This document shows positions 18,210 through 26,936 of a stretch of 64,000 nt of DNA, piece by piece; the stretch's first letter is position 1, and each line of letters begins with the position of its first letter. Both the position numbers and the translations under genes were made by a program. The stretch is from positions 1,766,001 to 1,830,000 of the forward strand of contig NZ_CP012602.1 in NCBI RefSeq assembly GCF_001278805.1, read 5' to 3'. The notes under the pieces are model-generated. The model was not told where the DNA came from. It made no database searches and saw only the letters and a list, made by a program, of their open reading frames with translations. This DNA comes from Bacillus sp. FJAT-18017. Its GTDB lineage: Bacteria > Bacillota > Bacilli > Bacillales > Cytobacillaceae.

Positions 18210-20567
18210 ATGCAGGAAAGAACAATGAAAGTCCTTGAGTTTTTCAAGGTCAGGGAACAGCTATCAGATTTTGCTTCATCCCCGCTAGGGCGGGATAAGC
18301 TTTCAAGGCTCGTTCCTTCAACGGACTATCACGAAGTTGAGCGTCTGCAGGAAGAAACGGATGAGGCGACGACGGCATTAAGGCTTAAGGGAAATGTGCC
18401 GCTTTCTGGCATTCATGATATCAGGGCACATATAAAACGATCTGTTATTGGCGGAACTTTAAGTCCAATGGAACTAGTCCAGGTTGCAAGTTCAGTACAT
18501 GCCAGCAGGCAAATCAAACGCTTTATAGAAAACCTGGATGATGAAAATAGCAAGGTCCCGCACCTGGTAGGCTATACAAGCAGGATTGTTCCGCTTGCGA
18601 ATCTTGAGCAGGCTATCAAAATGGCAATCGAAGAAAGCGGAGAAGTCCTTGATACAGCCAGTGAAACACTGAGGGCACTCCGCCAGCAGCTACGGTCGAA
18701 TCAAGCAAGGGTTAGGGAAAAGCTTGAAAGCATGATCCGCTCATCAAATGCACAAAAAATGCTTTCCGATGCCATCATCACAATCCGAAATGACAGATTC
18801 GTGATCCCGGTAAAGCAGGAATACCGGGCCCATTATGGCGGCATTATCCATGATCAAAGTTCATCCGGACAAACCCTGTTCATTGAGCCGCAAGTGGTCG
18901 TCCAACTCAATAATCAAGTGCAGGACATCAGGGTAAAGGAATCACTTGAGATTGAAAGAATCCTTGCCGAACTTTCTGCAATGGTTGCTGATCATAGCTT
19001 GGAGTTAGAAGAGATAACCGAGGTGCTCGGCGAGCTTGATTTTATTTTTGCAAAAGCACGTTATGGCCGTTCGATAAAAGGCTCCAAACCAAGGATGAAC
19101 AATGAAGGCAGAATTGCACTTTATAAGGCTCGCCATCCCTTAATTCCTGTTGATGTGGTCGTGCCGAATGATATCGTGCTTGGGAAGGATTTCACGACGA
19201 TTGTCATTACAGGGCCAAATACAGGAGGAAAGACGGTAACATTGAAAACGGTCGGTCTATGTACGCTAATGGCTCAGTCCGGTTTGCAGATTCCTGCACT
19301 TGACGGTTCCGAGTTGGCCGTTTTCTCTGCGGTATATGCAGATATCGGCGACGAACAATCAATTGAGCAAAGCTTAAGTACATTCTCCTCACATATGGTC
19401 AATATTGTCGACATCCTTAATAAGGCGGACGGCAACAGCTTTGTCCTATTCGATGAGCTTGGAGCAGGAACAGACCCGCAGGAGGGAGCTGCCCTGGCGA
19501 TTTCAATTCTTGATGAAGTGCACAGTCGCGGGACTCGGGTGATTGCGACGACTCACTACCCTGAATTGAAGGCTTATGGCTACAACCGGGAAGGTGTAAT
19601 GAATGCAAGTGTCGAGTTTGACATTGAGACATTGAGCCCGACATACAGACTTCTGCTTGGGGTGCCTGGCCGAAGCAATGCATTTGAAATTTCCAAGCGG
19701 CTCGGCTTGAATGAGAACGTCATAGCCAGCGCGAGATCGCATGTTGGTGAGAATAGCTCGCAAATCGATAAAATGATTTCATCTTTGGAAACAAGCAGGC
19801 GTGAAGCTGAGGAAGAACTGGCTGATGCCCATGATCTTTTGCGCCAGGCTGAAAAGCTGCATTCCGACCTTCAAAAGCAAGTTGTCGAGTATTATGACCA
19901 GAAGGATGCATTGATGGAAAAAGCGGCCGAGAAGGCTCGCAAAATTGTTGAAAATGCCACCCGTGAAGCAGAAGACATTATCGCCGATCTCAGAAAAATG
20001 CGCTTAGAAAAAAATGCGGAAATCAAAGAACACGAACTGATTGATGCAAGGCAGCGGTTGGCCGGAGCCGCACCAGAGGTGAAGAAGACAGAAAAACCGG
20101 GTGCGAAAAAGGCCGCGAAGCATACTTTAAAGCCAGGGGATGAAGTAAAGGTACTCACCTTTGACCAGAAGGGAACCCTGATTGAAAAGTCTTCGAATAA
20201 TGAATGGCAGGTCCAAATCGGTATCCTGAAAATGAAAGTGGCTGAAAAGGACCTGGAATATATTAATGTACCGAAGCCGAAGGAAATCAAGCCGATGGCA
20301 ATTGTCAAAGGCCGCGATTCACATGTGGGTCTTGAATTGGATTTACGCGGTGAACGTTATGAAGATGCTTTAATGAAAGTAGAAAAATACATCGACGACG
20401 CGCTATTGGCCGGCTATCCTCGAGTTTCAATCATCCATGGCAAGGGGACAGGCGCATTAAGGCAGGGAGTCCAGGAATATCTTCGCAATCATCGCTCAGT
20501 CAAAAAAATACGGTTTGGCGATGCTGGTGAAGGCGGAACTGGAGTAACGATAGCAGAGTTTAAATAA
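18210..20567 (+). CDS. mutS2: Endonuclease MutS2 / ribosome-rescue ATPase
   Basis: A 785-residue MutS2 (MutSB). MutS-like core and clamp (1-300); ATPase with Walker [15 protein letters not shown] near residue 334 and Walker [14 protein letters not shown] near 410; coiled-coil (about 520-620); a KOW-like segment ([11 protein letters not shown]); and the C-terminal Smr nuclease domain ([28 protein letters not shown], about 710-785). MutS2 lacks the mismatch-recognition domain. Family work links it to suppression of recombination and, in B. subtilis, to collided ribosomes. AAAGGAG precedes ATG. The yshE gene follows after 19 bases. Confidence 0.95.
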   Translation: MQERTMKVLEFFKVREQLSDFASSPLGRDKLSRLVPSTDYHEVERLQEETDEATTALRLKGNVPLSGIHDIRAHIKRSVIGGTLSPMELVQVASSVHASRQIKRFIENLDDENSKVPHLVGYTSRIVPLANLEQAIKMAIEESGEVLDTASETLRALRQQLRSNQARVREKLESMIRSSNAQKMLSDAIITIRNDRFVIPVKQEYRAHYGGIIHDQSSSGQTLFIEPQVVVQLNNQVQDIRVKESLEIERILAELSAMVADHSLELEEITEVLGELDFIFAKARYGRSIKGSKPRMNNEGRIALYKARHPLIPVDVVVPNDIVLGKDFTTIVITGPNTGGKTVTLKTVGLCTLMAQSGLQIPALDGSELAVFSAVYADIGDEQSIEQSLSTFSSHMVNIVDILNKADGNSFVLFDELGAGTDPQEGAALAISILDEVHSRGTRVIATTHYPELKAYGYNREGVMNASVEFDIETLSPTYRLLLGVPGRSNAFEISKRLGLNENVIASARSHVGENSSQIDKMISSLETSRREAEEELADAHDLLRQAEKLHSDLQKQVVEYYDQKDALMEKAAEKARKIVENATREAEDIIADLRKMRLEKNAEIKEHELIDARQRLAGAAPEVKKTEKPGAKKAAKHTLKPGDEVKVLTFDQKGTLIEKSSNNEWQVQIGILKMKVAEKDLEYINVPKPKEIKPMAIVKGRDSHVGLELDLRGERYEDALMKVEKYIDDALLAGYPRVSIIHGKGTGALRQGVQEYLRNHRSVKKIRFGDAGEGGTGVTIAEFK

Positions 20568-20586
20568 ATTCGGGGAGAATACCGGT

Positions 20587-20991
20587 ATGGAACAATTCTG
20601 GCAAAATGAATATATTCAAATTGCAGCCTATTATAGTGTCGTTGTCCTCTTCCTGGTCTTATCCCTTGCTGTATTTGAGTTGGTAACCAAGTATGACAAC
20701 TGGGAAGAAATCAAAAAAGGGAATATGGCTGTGGCCATGGCGACAGGCGGAAAAATCCTTGGGATTGCTAACATATTCCGCTACGCCATCCTTGAGCACA
20801 ATTCTGTCCTATCAATGATTGGCTGGGGTGTGTATGGCTTCGCGCTCCTTCTTTGCGGCTATTTTATTTTCGAATTCCTGACCCCGAAGTTCAATGTGGA
20901 TCAGGAAATTGAGAAAGGCAACATGGCCGTTGGGTTTATTTCAATGGTTATTTCTATCGGATTATCGTTTATTATCGGGTCCGGTATTTAA
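20587..20991 (+). CDS. yshE: DUF350 membrane protein YshE
   Basis: A 134-residue integral membrane protein of the DUF350 family with four hydrophobic segments: YYSVVVLFLVLSLAVFELV, a glycine-rich segment near MAVAMATGGKILGIANIF, MIGWGVYGFALLLCGYFIF, and MAVGFISMVISIGLSFIIG. Two internal half-repeats are visible (KKGNMAVAMATGG / EKGNMAVGFISMV). Function unknown. It is likely translated with mutS2, and a tiny membrane ORF follows it. Confidence 0.85.
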   Translation: MEQFWQNEYIQIAAYYSVVVLFLVLSLAVFELVTKYDNWEEIKKGNMAVAMATGGKILGIANIFRYAILEHNSVLSMIGWGVYGFALLLCGYFIFEFLTPKFNVDQEIEKGNMAVGFISMVISIGLSFIIGSGI

Positions 20992-21007
20992 AGCGAGGTA
21001 AAGTAAA

Positions 21008-21091
21008 GTGGAAACACTGGGGAAGGTATTACTGGCTCTTTGTGGACTCTTTTTCCTGATTGGCGTTATTTATATGGCGTTTTTTGCATAA
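21008..21091 (+). CDS. 27-residue single-pass membrane peptide
   Basis: GTG 21008 to TAA 21089-21091, with an AGCGAGG ribosome site 8-10 bases upstream. It encodes METLGKVLLALCGLFFLIGV plus IYMAFFA, almost entirely one hydrophobic helix. It starts 17 bases after yshE and ends four bases before a strong terminator, so it is the last frame of the mutS2-yshE transcript. No family recognised; the ribosome site and position make it a plausible real gene. Confidence 0.5.
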   Translation: METLGKVLLALCGLFFLIGVIYMAFFA

Positions 21092-21094
21092 GGT

Positions 21095-21124
21095 GAGCCG
21101 CTGCGTTTGCAGCGGCTCTTTTAT
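21095..21124 (+). terminator. Intrinsic terminator of mutS2-yshE transcript
   Basis: Perfect stem GAGCCGCTGC / GCAGCGGCTC with GTTT loop, then TTTTAT. Confidence 0.9.
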
Positions 21125-21166
21125 CTATAAAAAGACGGTTTTATTGAAGGGGATTTTGTTTTTGGA

Positions 21167-21273
21167 GTTGATTGTAGCGGAAGGCGCGAAGACTCGTTCG
21201 AAAATGAAAAGATCGTATTTTCTCCTGCGATGACTAATCGTGGAGTCTTCCCTTTGTGGAGCGAAAATAAACT
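21167..21273. repeat. Dispersed repeat family A
   Basis: Starts GTTGATTGTAGCGGAAGGCG, ends GGAGCGAAAATAAAC. Its right half (CTCCTGCGATGACTAATCG to CCTTTGTGG) matches the tandem unit inside the 4.3-kb copy. Confidence 0.6.
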
Positions 21274-21385
21274 GGCACTATTTCACCTAAAAAGAGCCTG
21301 TCCCAAAAGAGAAACTTTGTGCCCCTTAATATAGATGTTACTTTTATACTGCATATTCCTAATTTCCTAGGTCAATGTATTCTGT

Positions 21386-21414
21386 TTGTCGTATTGGCAT
21401 GAATAGATTATAAT
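21386..21414 (+). promoter_or_regulatory. SigA promoter of lcfA
   Basis: TTGTCG (21386-21391), 17-base spacer, TATAAT (21409-21414), about 55 bases before the lcfA ATG. Confidence 0.7.
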
Positions 21415-21468
21415 AGTGGGAAAAGAAAAGAAAGAATTTTTAAAAAATTCACCAATAAGGAGGCGCTT

Positions 21469-23172
21469 ATGAACGAAACCAAACCGTGGTTAAAACATTA
21501 TCCCGAAGAGATACCAGCGGTGCTAGATTATTCGACAGACCCTCTGCATGAGTATTTGCTTCAGGCTGCTGATGAGTTTCCGGATAAAACAGCTATTCAC
21601 TTTATGGGTAAGAACCTTACATTCAGAGAAGTGAGAGAGTCGGCTCAGAAATTGGCATCCTACCTTCAGTCTATAGGAATTGGCAAAGGGGATCGCGTCG
21701 CAGTGATGCTGCCTAATACACCCGCGGCAGTGATTAGCTTCTTCGGGATTTTAATGGCAGGCGGTATCGTAGTTCAGACGAATCCTCTGTATACAGAACG
21801 TGAGCTGGAATACCAAATGAAGGATTCCGGTGCTCTTGCTATTGTTACCCTCGATATTTTGTACCCGCGTGTTTCAAAGGTCATGAAGCAGACTAATTTA
21901 AAACACCTAATTGTAACCGCTATCAAAGACTATCTCCCATTCCCGAAAAACCTAATTTACCCATTCATCCAGAAAAAACAGTACGGGATAGTTGTAAATG
22001 TAAAGCACGAAGGCAGTGACCATCTGCTCACCGAAATCATGAAACGGCCAGCTGGCCCAATTGAGGCCTTTCCATTTGATTTTGAAGAAGATCTTGCACT
22101 CCTTCAATATACCGGAGGAACAACAGGCTTTCCAAAGGGTGTCATGCTGACGCACAAAAACCTTATTGCAAATACGACCATGTGCAGAAAGTGGATGTAT
22201 AAGTGTCAGAGGGGGAAAGAAAGGGTACTGGGGATATTGCCATTGTTCCATGTGTACGGGATGACAACGGTCCTCCTTCTCTCAATCATAGAAGCCAATG
22301 AAATCATTCTTATGCCAAAATTTGATGTAGAGGACACACTAAAAACAATCCAAAAGAAAAAGCCGACACTCTTCCCGGGTGCCCCAACAATTTATATAGG
22401 ATTATTGAACCATCCCGATATTCAAAAATACGACCTCTCATCCATTGATTCCTGTATAAGCGGATCGGCACCGCTACCGGTTGAAGTACAGGAGAAATTT
22501 GAAAAAGTAACGGGTGGAAAACTGGTTGAAGGTTATGGCCTTACTGAATCGTCACCTGTAACCCATTCTAATTTCCTCTGGGACCGCCCGAGGGTAAAAG
22601 GAAGTGTTGGCGTACCATGGCCAGATACTGACGCGGCCATCCTTTCAATGGAGAATGGTGAGCGGCTGCCCGCAGGTGAAATTGGCGAGATTGCCGTAAG
22701 AGGTCCCCAGGTAATGAAGGGTTATTGGAATCGCCCGGAGGACACGGCAATGACCCTGAAGGATGGATGGCTGTTGACTGGTGACCTCGGTTATATGGAT
22801 GAAGATGGGTACTTCTATATTGTAGATCGGAAAAAGGACATGATTATTGCCGGCGGCTTCAACATCTATCCGCGTGAAATTGAGGAAGTTCTCTACGAAC
22901 ATCCAGATGTCCAGGAGGTTGTAGCTGCAGGTGTACCAGACCCATACCGCGGGGAAACGGTTAAGGCGTATGTAGTCGCAAAAGAAGGAGCTACCCTGTC
23001 TGAAAAGGATCTCGATGAATTTGCCAGAAAGCACCTTGCTTCATTCAAAGTGCCGCGTATTTATGAATTCAGAAAAGAACTGCCTAAAACCGCTGTCGGA
23101 AAAATCCTCAGGCGTGCACTGATTGATGAGGAAAAAAGAAAGCTTGTCGAAGAAGAACAGAAGCATGCCTAA
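21469..23172 (+). CDS. lcfA: Long-chain fatty-acid-CoA ligase
   Basis: A 567-residue ANL-superfamily acyl-CoA synthetase that activates fatty acids with ATP and CoA for beta-oxidation. Motifs: ATP P-loop YTGGTTGFPKGVMLTHKN (near residue 213), GYGLTESSPV (near 355), YWNRPEDT, hinge/TGDLGYMDEDGYFYIVDRKKDMI (near 440) and C-terminal catalytic lysine in PKTAVGKILRR (near 540). Strong AAGGAGG site. It heads the gene series lcfA-fadR-fadB-etfB-etfA, the B. subtilis fad operon order. A hairpin and a second promoter separate it from fadR here. Confidence 0.95.
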   Translation: MNETKPWLKHYPEEIPAVLDYSTDPLHEYLLQAADEFPDKTAIHFMGKNLTFREVRESAQKLASYLQSIGIGKGDRVAVMLPNTPAAVISFFGILMAGGIVVQTNPLYTERELEYQMKDSGALAIVTLDILYPRVSKVMKQTNLKHLIVTAIKDYLPFPKNLIYPFIQKKQYGIVVNVKHEGSDHLLTEIMKRPAGPIEAFPFDFEEDLALLQYTGGTTGFPKGVMLTHKNLIANTTMCRKWMYKCQRGKERVLGILPLFHVYGMTTVLLLSIIEANEIILMPKFDVEDTLKTIQKKKPTLFPGAPTIYIGLLNHPDIQKYDLSSIDSCISGSAPLPVEVQEKFEKVTGGKLVEGYGLTESSPVTHSNFLWDRPRVKGSVGVPWPDTDAAILSMENGERLPAGEIGEIAVRGPQVMKGYWNRPEDTAMTLKDGWLLTGDLGYMDEDGYFYIVDRKKDMIIAGGFNIYPREIEEVLYEHPDVQEVVAAGVPDPYRGETVKAYVVAKEGATLSEKDLDEFARKHLASFKVPRIYEFRKELPKTAVGKILRRALIDEEKRKLVEEEQKHA

Positions 23173-23177
23173 AGGGG

Positions 23178-23204
23178 GGGCCGCTTATGCGGCTTCTTGT
23201 TTTA
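23178..23204 (+). terminator. Weak terminator between lcfA and fadR
   Basis: GCCGC / GCGGC stem with TTAT loop, then TTCTTGTTTT. Short stem, so probably partial. Confidence 0.45.
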
Positions 23205-23313
23205 TGTAGAAAATGAAACTTAAAAGTATCCGTCACCATGACAGTGAATGTGAACGATTTTAGTTTATGTTATGATAGTGAGGGAAAGTTCAAGTAGGCA
23301 CAGTGCTGGAGGC

Positions 23314-23342
23314 TTGACAGGTAAAGAGCCGGGGATTTAAAA
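23314..23342 (+). promoter_or_regulatory. Candidate SigA promoter of fadR
   Basis: Perfect TTGACA (23314-23319), 17-base spacer, TTAAAA (23337-23342). Predicted start near 23350 falls at the edge of the FadR operator, consistent with autorepression. Confidence 0.55.
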
Positions 23343-23350
23343 TGAAATTA

Positions 23351-23368
23351 TGAATGAATGGTCATTCA
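23351..23368. promoter_or_regulatory. FadR operator in front of fadR
   Basis: TGAATGAATGGTCATTCA: perfect inverted arms TGAATGA / TCATTCA around four bases, matching the Bacillus FadR (YsiA) box type TGAATGANTNNTCATTCA. Lies 45-62 bases before the fadR start. Confidence 0.85.
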
Positions 23369-23412
23369 TTTTAAAAAAATCATATTTTTTCTTCAAGAAG
23401 GAGGGATCGGGG

Positions 23413-24003
23413 TTGAAGAAAAACAAACCAAAATACATGCAAATCATTGATGCCGCCGTTGTTGTAATAGCGGAACATGGCTATCACCAGGCCCAAGTCT
23501 CAAAGATTGCCAAGCAGGCTGGTGTGGCGGACGGTACGATTTATTTGTATTTTAAAAACAAGGAAGATATCCTGATTTCTTTATTTGAAGAAAAGATGGG
23601 AACCTACATAGAAAAAATTGAGGCGATGATGGCAGGAAAAGGGACGGCCGCAGAGAAGTTATTACTGTTGGTGAATTCTCATTTCAATTTGCTGTCGACT
23701 GATCATCATCTTGCCATTGTTACCCAGCTGGAGCTCAGGCAATCCAACAAGGAACTTCGCCATCGGATCAATGAAGTTCTGAAGGGGTACCTTCAGGTCA
23801 TTGATAAAATACTGACTGAAGGCAAAAGCAATGGTGAATTTTCTGACGGGCTTGATGTTAGGCTTGCACGGCAGATGATTTTTGGGACAATTGATGAAAC
23901 CGTGACTTCCTGGGTAATGAATGAACAGAAGTATGATTTAAATGCGTTAAGCGGCCCTGTTCATAGATTGCTGCTTAATGGGATTAGCAGTAATGGCAAG
24001 TAA
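23413..24003 (+). CDS. fadR: TetR-family fatty-acid degradation repressor FadR
   Basis: A 196-residue TetR-family repressor. The N-terminal helix-turn-helix KYMQIIDAAVVVIAEHGYHQ and KIAKQAGVADGTIYLYFKNK (residues 6-50) is nearly that of B. subtilis FadR, which represses beta-oxidation genes and is released by long-chain acyl-CoA. TTG 23413 is chosen because AAGGAGG lies about 10 bases upstream and the product then begins like FadR (MKKNKPKYM). The longer frame from ATG 23350 would run through the operator. Followed immediately by fadB. Confidence 0.93.
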   Translation: MKKNKPKYMQIIDAAVVVIAEHGYHQAQVSKIAKQAGVADGTIYLYFKNKEDILISLFEEKMGTYIEKIEAMMAGKGTAAEKLLLLVNSHFNLLSTDHHLAIVTQLELRQSNKELRHRINEVLKGYLQVIDKILTEGKSNGEFSDGLDVRLARQMIFGTIDETVTSWVMNEQKYDLNALSGPVHRLLLNGISSNGK

Positions 24004-24016
24004 GGAGGAATTGACG

Positions 24017-24787
24017 ATGGAATTTTTAAAATGGACCGATGACGGCGGGATTGCAACAATCTCCATAGCCCGTCCGCCAGCAAATGCTCTCTCGTCGGGA
24101 GTTCTGAAGGAACTAGCTTCGGTACTGGATGAAGTCGAACCAAGAAACGACATCAGGGTGCTTCTTATTCATGGAGAAGGACGGTTCTTCTCCGCGGGGG
24201 CGGATATAAAAGAGTTTACTAGCATCAAATCGGAAAGCGACTTCGCTTCACATGGCAAGCTTGGCCAAGACCTTTTTGAGAGAATGGAAAGATTTCCAAA
24301 ACCAATCATTGCGGCCATCCATGGTGCGGCATTGGGAGGCGGACTTGAACTTGCGATGGCCTGCCATATCAGGCTGGTAAGTGAAACAGCCAAGCTCGGT
24401 CTTCCTGAGTTGCAGCTGGGACTTGTTCCGGGATTTGCTGGAACACAAAGGCTGCCTCGATATGTTGGCTTTGCACGCGCTGCGGAAATGATGTTTACAT
24501 CTGAACCGATTACAGGCCTTGAAGCCGTCCACTATGGACTTGCCAACCACGCATATCCGGAAGCTGAACTGATGGAGCATGCTTTTACACTGGCAAAAAA
24601 GATTGCCAAAAAGAGCTCTGGTTCATTGAAGGCAGCGATTGAGCTTCTGAACTACTCTAAATCGGCACAGTTTTATGAAGGTGTAAAACGTGAAGCCAGC
24701 CTGTTCGGCGAGGTGTTCATGTCCGAAGATGGCAAGGAAGGCATCCAGGCATTTATTGAAAAGCGGGAGCCGGATTTTAAAGGATAA
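24017..24787 (+). CDS. fadB: Enoyl-CoA hydratase
   Basis: A 256-residue crotonase-family enoyl-CoA hydratase, step two of beta-oxidation. The oxyanion-hole segment SAGADIKEF (near residue 60) and the catalytic block AAIHGAALGGGLELAMACH with ELQLGLVPGFAGTQRLPR (about 97-150; E in LPELQLGLVPG) are visible. Start ATG 24017, preceded by TAAGGAGG that overlaps the fadR stop, so translation is probably coupled. A strong hairpin lies between it and etfB. Confidence 0.93.
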   Translation: MEFLKWTDDGGIATISIARPPANALSSGVLKELASVLDEVEPRNDIRVLLIHGEGRFFSAGADIKEFTSIKSESDFASHGKLGQDLFERMERFPKPIIAAIHGAALGGGLELAMACHIRLVSETAKLGLPELQLGLVPGFAGTQRLPRYVGFARAAEMMFTSEPITGLEAVHYGLANHAYPEAELMEHAFTLAKKIAKKSSGSLKAAIELLNYSKSAQFYEGVKREASLFGEVFMSEDGKEGIQAFIEKREPDFKG

Positions 24788-24793
24788 AGATAA

Positions 24794-24838
24794 TCCTGCA
24801 GGGCACAAGGCCCTGCGGGAATATCCATACAGGGATTT
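24794..24838 (+). promoter_or_regulatory. Strong hairpin in the fadB-etfB gap
   Basis: An 11-bp stem TCCTGCAGGGC / GCCCTGCGGGA (24794-24820) and, 17 bases on, a small ATCC/GGAT hairpin followed by T8 at 24836. Could be a partial terminator or an mRNA-processing/stability element setting the etf to fad ratio. Confidence 0.5.
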
Positions 24839-24895
24839 TTTTTGTCCCGATTTTTTTCAATCTTTAGAAGAATGAATTTTGGGAGGGAAAACGGC

Positions 24896-25669
24896 ATGAA
24901 TATTTTTGTATTAATGAAAAGAACGTTCGATACTGAAGAAAAAATTTCAATATCGGGCGGAAAAATCAACGAGGATGGAGCCGAATTCATCATCAACCCG
25001 TACGATGAATATGCAATTGAGGAAGCAATCCGTGTCAGAGATGCACAGGGTGGGGAAGTAACTGTTGTATCGGTTGGATCTGAGGAAGCTGAAAAGCAGC
25101 TCAGAACTGCTCTAGCGATGGGTGCGGATAAAGCGGTCCTTATCAATACCGAGGATGATGTTGAAAATGGCGATCAGTTTACAACAGCAAAAATCCTCGC
25201 CGAATTTTTAAAAGACAAAGATGCTGACCTAATCCTTGGCGGCAATGTCGCAATTGACGGAGGATCAGGACAGGTTGGGCCTCGTGTAGCCGAATTGCTC
25301 GATATTCCATACGTCACAACGATCACTAAACTCGAAATCAACGGCGGCACTGTCACTGTAACCCGTGATGTTGAAGGTGACTCCGAGGTTGTCGAAACGT
25401 CATTGCCACTGCTTGTAACTGCTCAGCAAGGGCTCAACGACCCTCGCTATCCTTCGCTTCCGGGAATTATGAAGGCGAAAAAGAAACCGCTTGAAGAATT
25501 GGAATTAGATGATCTTGACCTAGAAGAGGACGATGTCGAGGCGAAGACAAAGACGATTGAAATTTATCTGCCGCCTAAGAAAGAGGCAGGGCGCGTCCTT
25601 CAAGGTGAGCTTGCTGACCAGGTGAAAGAACTAGTCCAGCTTTTGCATAGCGAAGCAAAAGTAGTTTAA
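24896..25669 (+). CDS. etfB: Electron transfer flavoprotein beta subunit
   Basis: A 257-residue ETF beta subunit. With EtfA it takes electrons from acyl-CoA dehydrogenase and passes them toward the quinone pool. The Rossmann-like fold is visible in IFVLMKRTFDTEEKI, a nucleotide-binding region GGNVAIDGGSGQVGPRVAELLDIPYVTTI (near residue 105) and the signature-like VVETSLPLLVTAQQGLNDPRYPSLPGIMKAKKKP (about 165-200). ATG 24896 is picked over the 18-codon longer frame because GGGAGGG sits just upstream. 16 bases to etfA. Confidence 0.95.
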   Translation: MNIFVLMKRTFDTEEKISISGGKINEDGAEFIINPYDEYAIEEAIRVRDAQGGEVTVVSVGSEEAEKQLRTALAMGADKAVLINTEDDVENGDQFTTAKILAEFLKDKDADLILGGNVAIDGGSGQVGPRVAELLDIPYVTTITKLEINGGTVTVTRDVEGDSEVVETSLPLLVTAQQGLNDPRYPSLPGIMKAKKKPLEELELDDLDLEEDDVEAKTKTIEIYLPPKKEAGRVLQGELADQVKELVQLLHSEAKVV

Positions 25670-25685
25670 TAGGGGGGAAAGAGTT

Positions 25686-26663
25686 ATGGCGAGAAAAGTT
25701 TTGGTATTGGGCGAGGTTCGTGACGGTTCGTTAAGGAATGTTACGTTCGAAGCCATTGCAGCGGGTAAAATAGTAGCAGAAGGCGGCGAAGTAGTTGGGC
25801 TTCTTGTTGGCGAAAGTGTAAGCGCTTTAAGTGAGGAGCTTTTCCAATATGGAGCGGACAGGGTTGTCGTTGTAGAAGACGCGAAGCTTAAAAATTACAC
25901 TCCGGACGGTTATTCCCAGGCATTATTGGCAGTCGTTGATGCCGAGAGCCCTGAAGGCATCATTTTTGGCCACACCGCACAAGGAAAGGATTTGGCGCCA
26001 AAAGTTGCCGCAAAGCTTGGCAGCGGACTTGTTTCAGACGTAACCGACCTTGAAGCAGCAGGTGGAAATCTTGTGTTCACAAGGCCGATCTATTCAGGCA
26101 AGGCATTTGAAAAGAAAATTGTTACAGATGGTATCATATTTGCTACCATCCGCCCTAATAATATTGCTCCACTCAGCAAAAATGACGGAGCAAGCGGAAA
26201 TTCCGAATCAGTCGCCGTTGAAATTAAAGATCTCAGGACGATTGTAAAGGAAGTTGTCAGGAAAGCTACCGACGGTGTCGACCTTTCTGAAGCGAAAGTA
26301 GTCGTGGCTGGTGGCCGCGGTGTTAAGAGCACGGACGGATTCGAGCCATTGAAGGAACTCGCACAGGTGCTTGGCGGTGCAGTTGGTGCATCCCGCGGAG
26401 CATGCGATGCCAACTATTGCGATTACTCACTGCAAATCGGCCAAACTGGTAAGGTTGTTACACCAGACTTATACATTGCCTGCGGTATTTCCGGAGCCAT
26501 CCAGCACTTAGCCGGAATGTCCAACTCAAAAGTCATTGTAGCCATCAACAAGGATCCTGAAGCCAACATCTTCAAAGTCGCTGATTATGGGATCGTCGGA
26601 GACCTGTTCGAAGTGGTCCCACTCCTTACAGAAGAATTTAAGAAATTGCAGGTACATTCTTAA
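25686..26663 (+). CDS. etfA: Electron transfer flavoprotein alpha subunit
   Basis: A 325-residue ETF alpha subunit, the FAD-binding partner of EtfB. The C-terminal FAD domain is clear: [39 protein letters not shown] (about 205-243), then [29 protein letters not shown] (about 254-283) and [22 protein letters not shown]. Ribosome site GGGGGGAAAG. Last gene of the fatty-acid operon, closed by a terminator. Confidence 0.96.
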   Translation: MARKVLVLGEVRDGSLRNVTFEAIAAGKIVAEGGEVVGLLVGESVSALSEELFQYGADRVVVVEDAKLKNYTPDGYSQALLAVVDAESPEGIIFGHTAQGKDLAPKVAAKLGSGLVSDVTDLEAAGGNLVFTRPIYSGKAFEKKIVTDGIIFATIRPNNIAPLSKNDGASGNSESVAVEIKDLRTIVKEVVRKATDGVDLSEAKVVVAGGRGVKSTDGFEPLKELAQVLGGAVGASRGACDANYCDYSLQIGQTGKVVTPDLYIACGISGAIQHLAGMSNSKVIVAINKDPEANIFKVADYGIVGDLFEVVPLLTEEFKKLQVHS

Positions 26664-26674
26664 TAAGTAATGGG

Positions 26675-26703
26675 CGGGTGGTGAAAACCATCCGTTTTTT
26701 AAA
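26675..26703 (+). terminator. Intrinsic terminator after etfA
   Basis: CGGGTGG / CCATCCG stem, then TTTTTTAAATTT. Confidence 0.8.
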
Positions 26704-26733
26704 TTTAATTTGTCTGAATATTCCGCACTTAGA

Positions 26734-26803
26734 GAATTAATTTGAAAACCGCTGAATTAATTTAAAAACTGTTCGAATTAATGAAAAAATCGCTGAATTA
26801 ATT
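26734..26803. repeat. Four-copy 20-base local repeat (GAATTAAT)
   Basis: GAATTAAT begins at 26734, 26754, 26775 and 26795, each followed by an A-rich run and mostly preceded by CGCT. Spacing is 20, 21 and 20 bases. Located between etfA and the NERD gene. Confidence 0.7.
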
Positions 26804-26936
26804 TTATGAGGATGAAAAGTCTTACAAATATTGTAAAACGCACCCCTCGAAATAACAATTATTGTAAAATCGGTGTCTAATTAATGAATTTAACACCATT
26901 TAAAAGGGTTCACGACCGATCATAAAGAAGAAAAGA

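Larger units (their letters stand above)
21125..21468. other. Gap with dispersed repeat and lcfA promoter
   Basis: Contains repeat family A (21167-21273), an AAAAAGAGCCTGTCCC-type Bacillaceae intergenic phrase near 21290, and the lcfA promoter (21386-21414). I see no FadR-type palindrome here. Confidence 0.55.
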
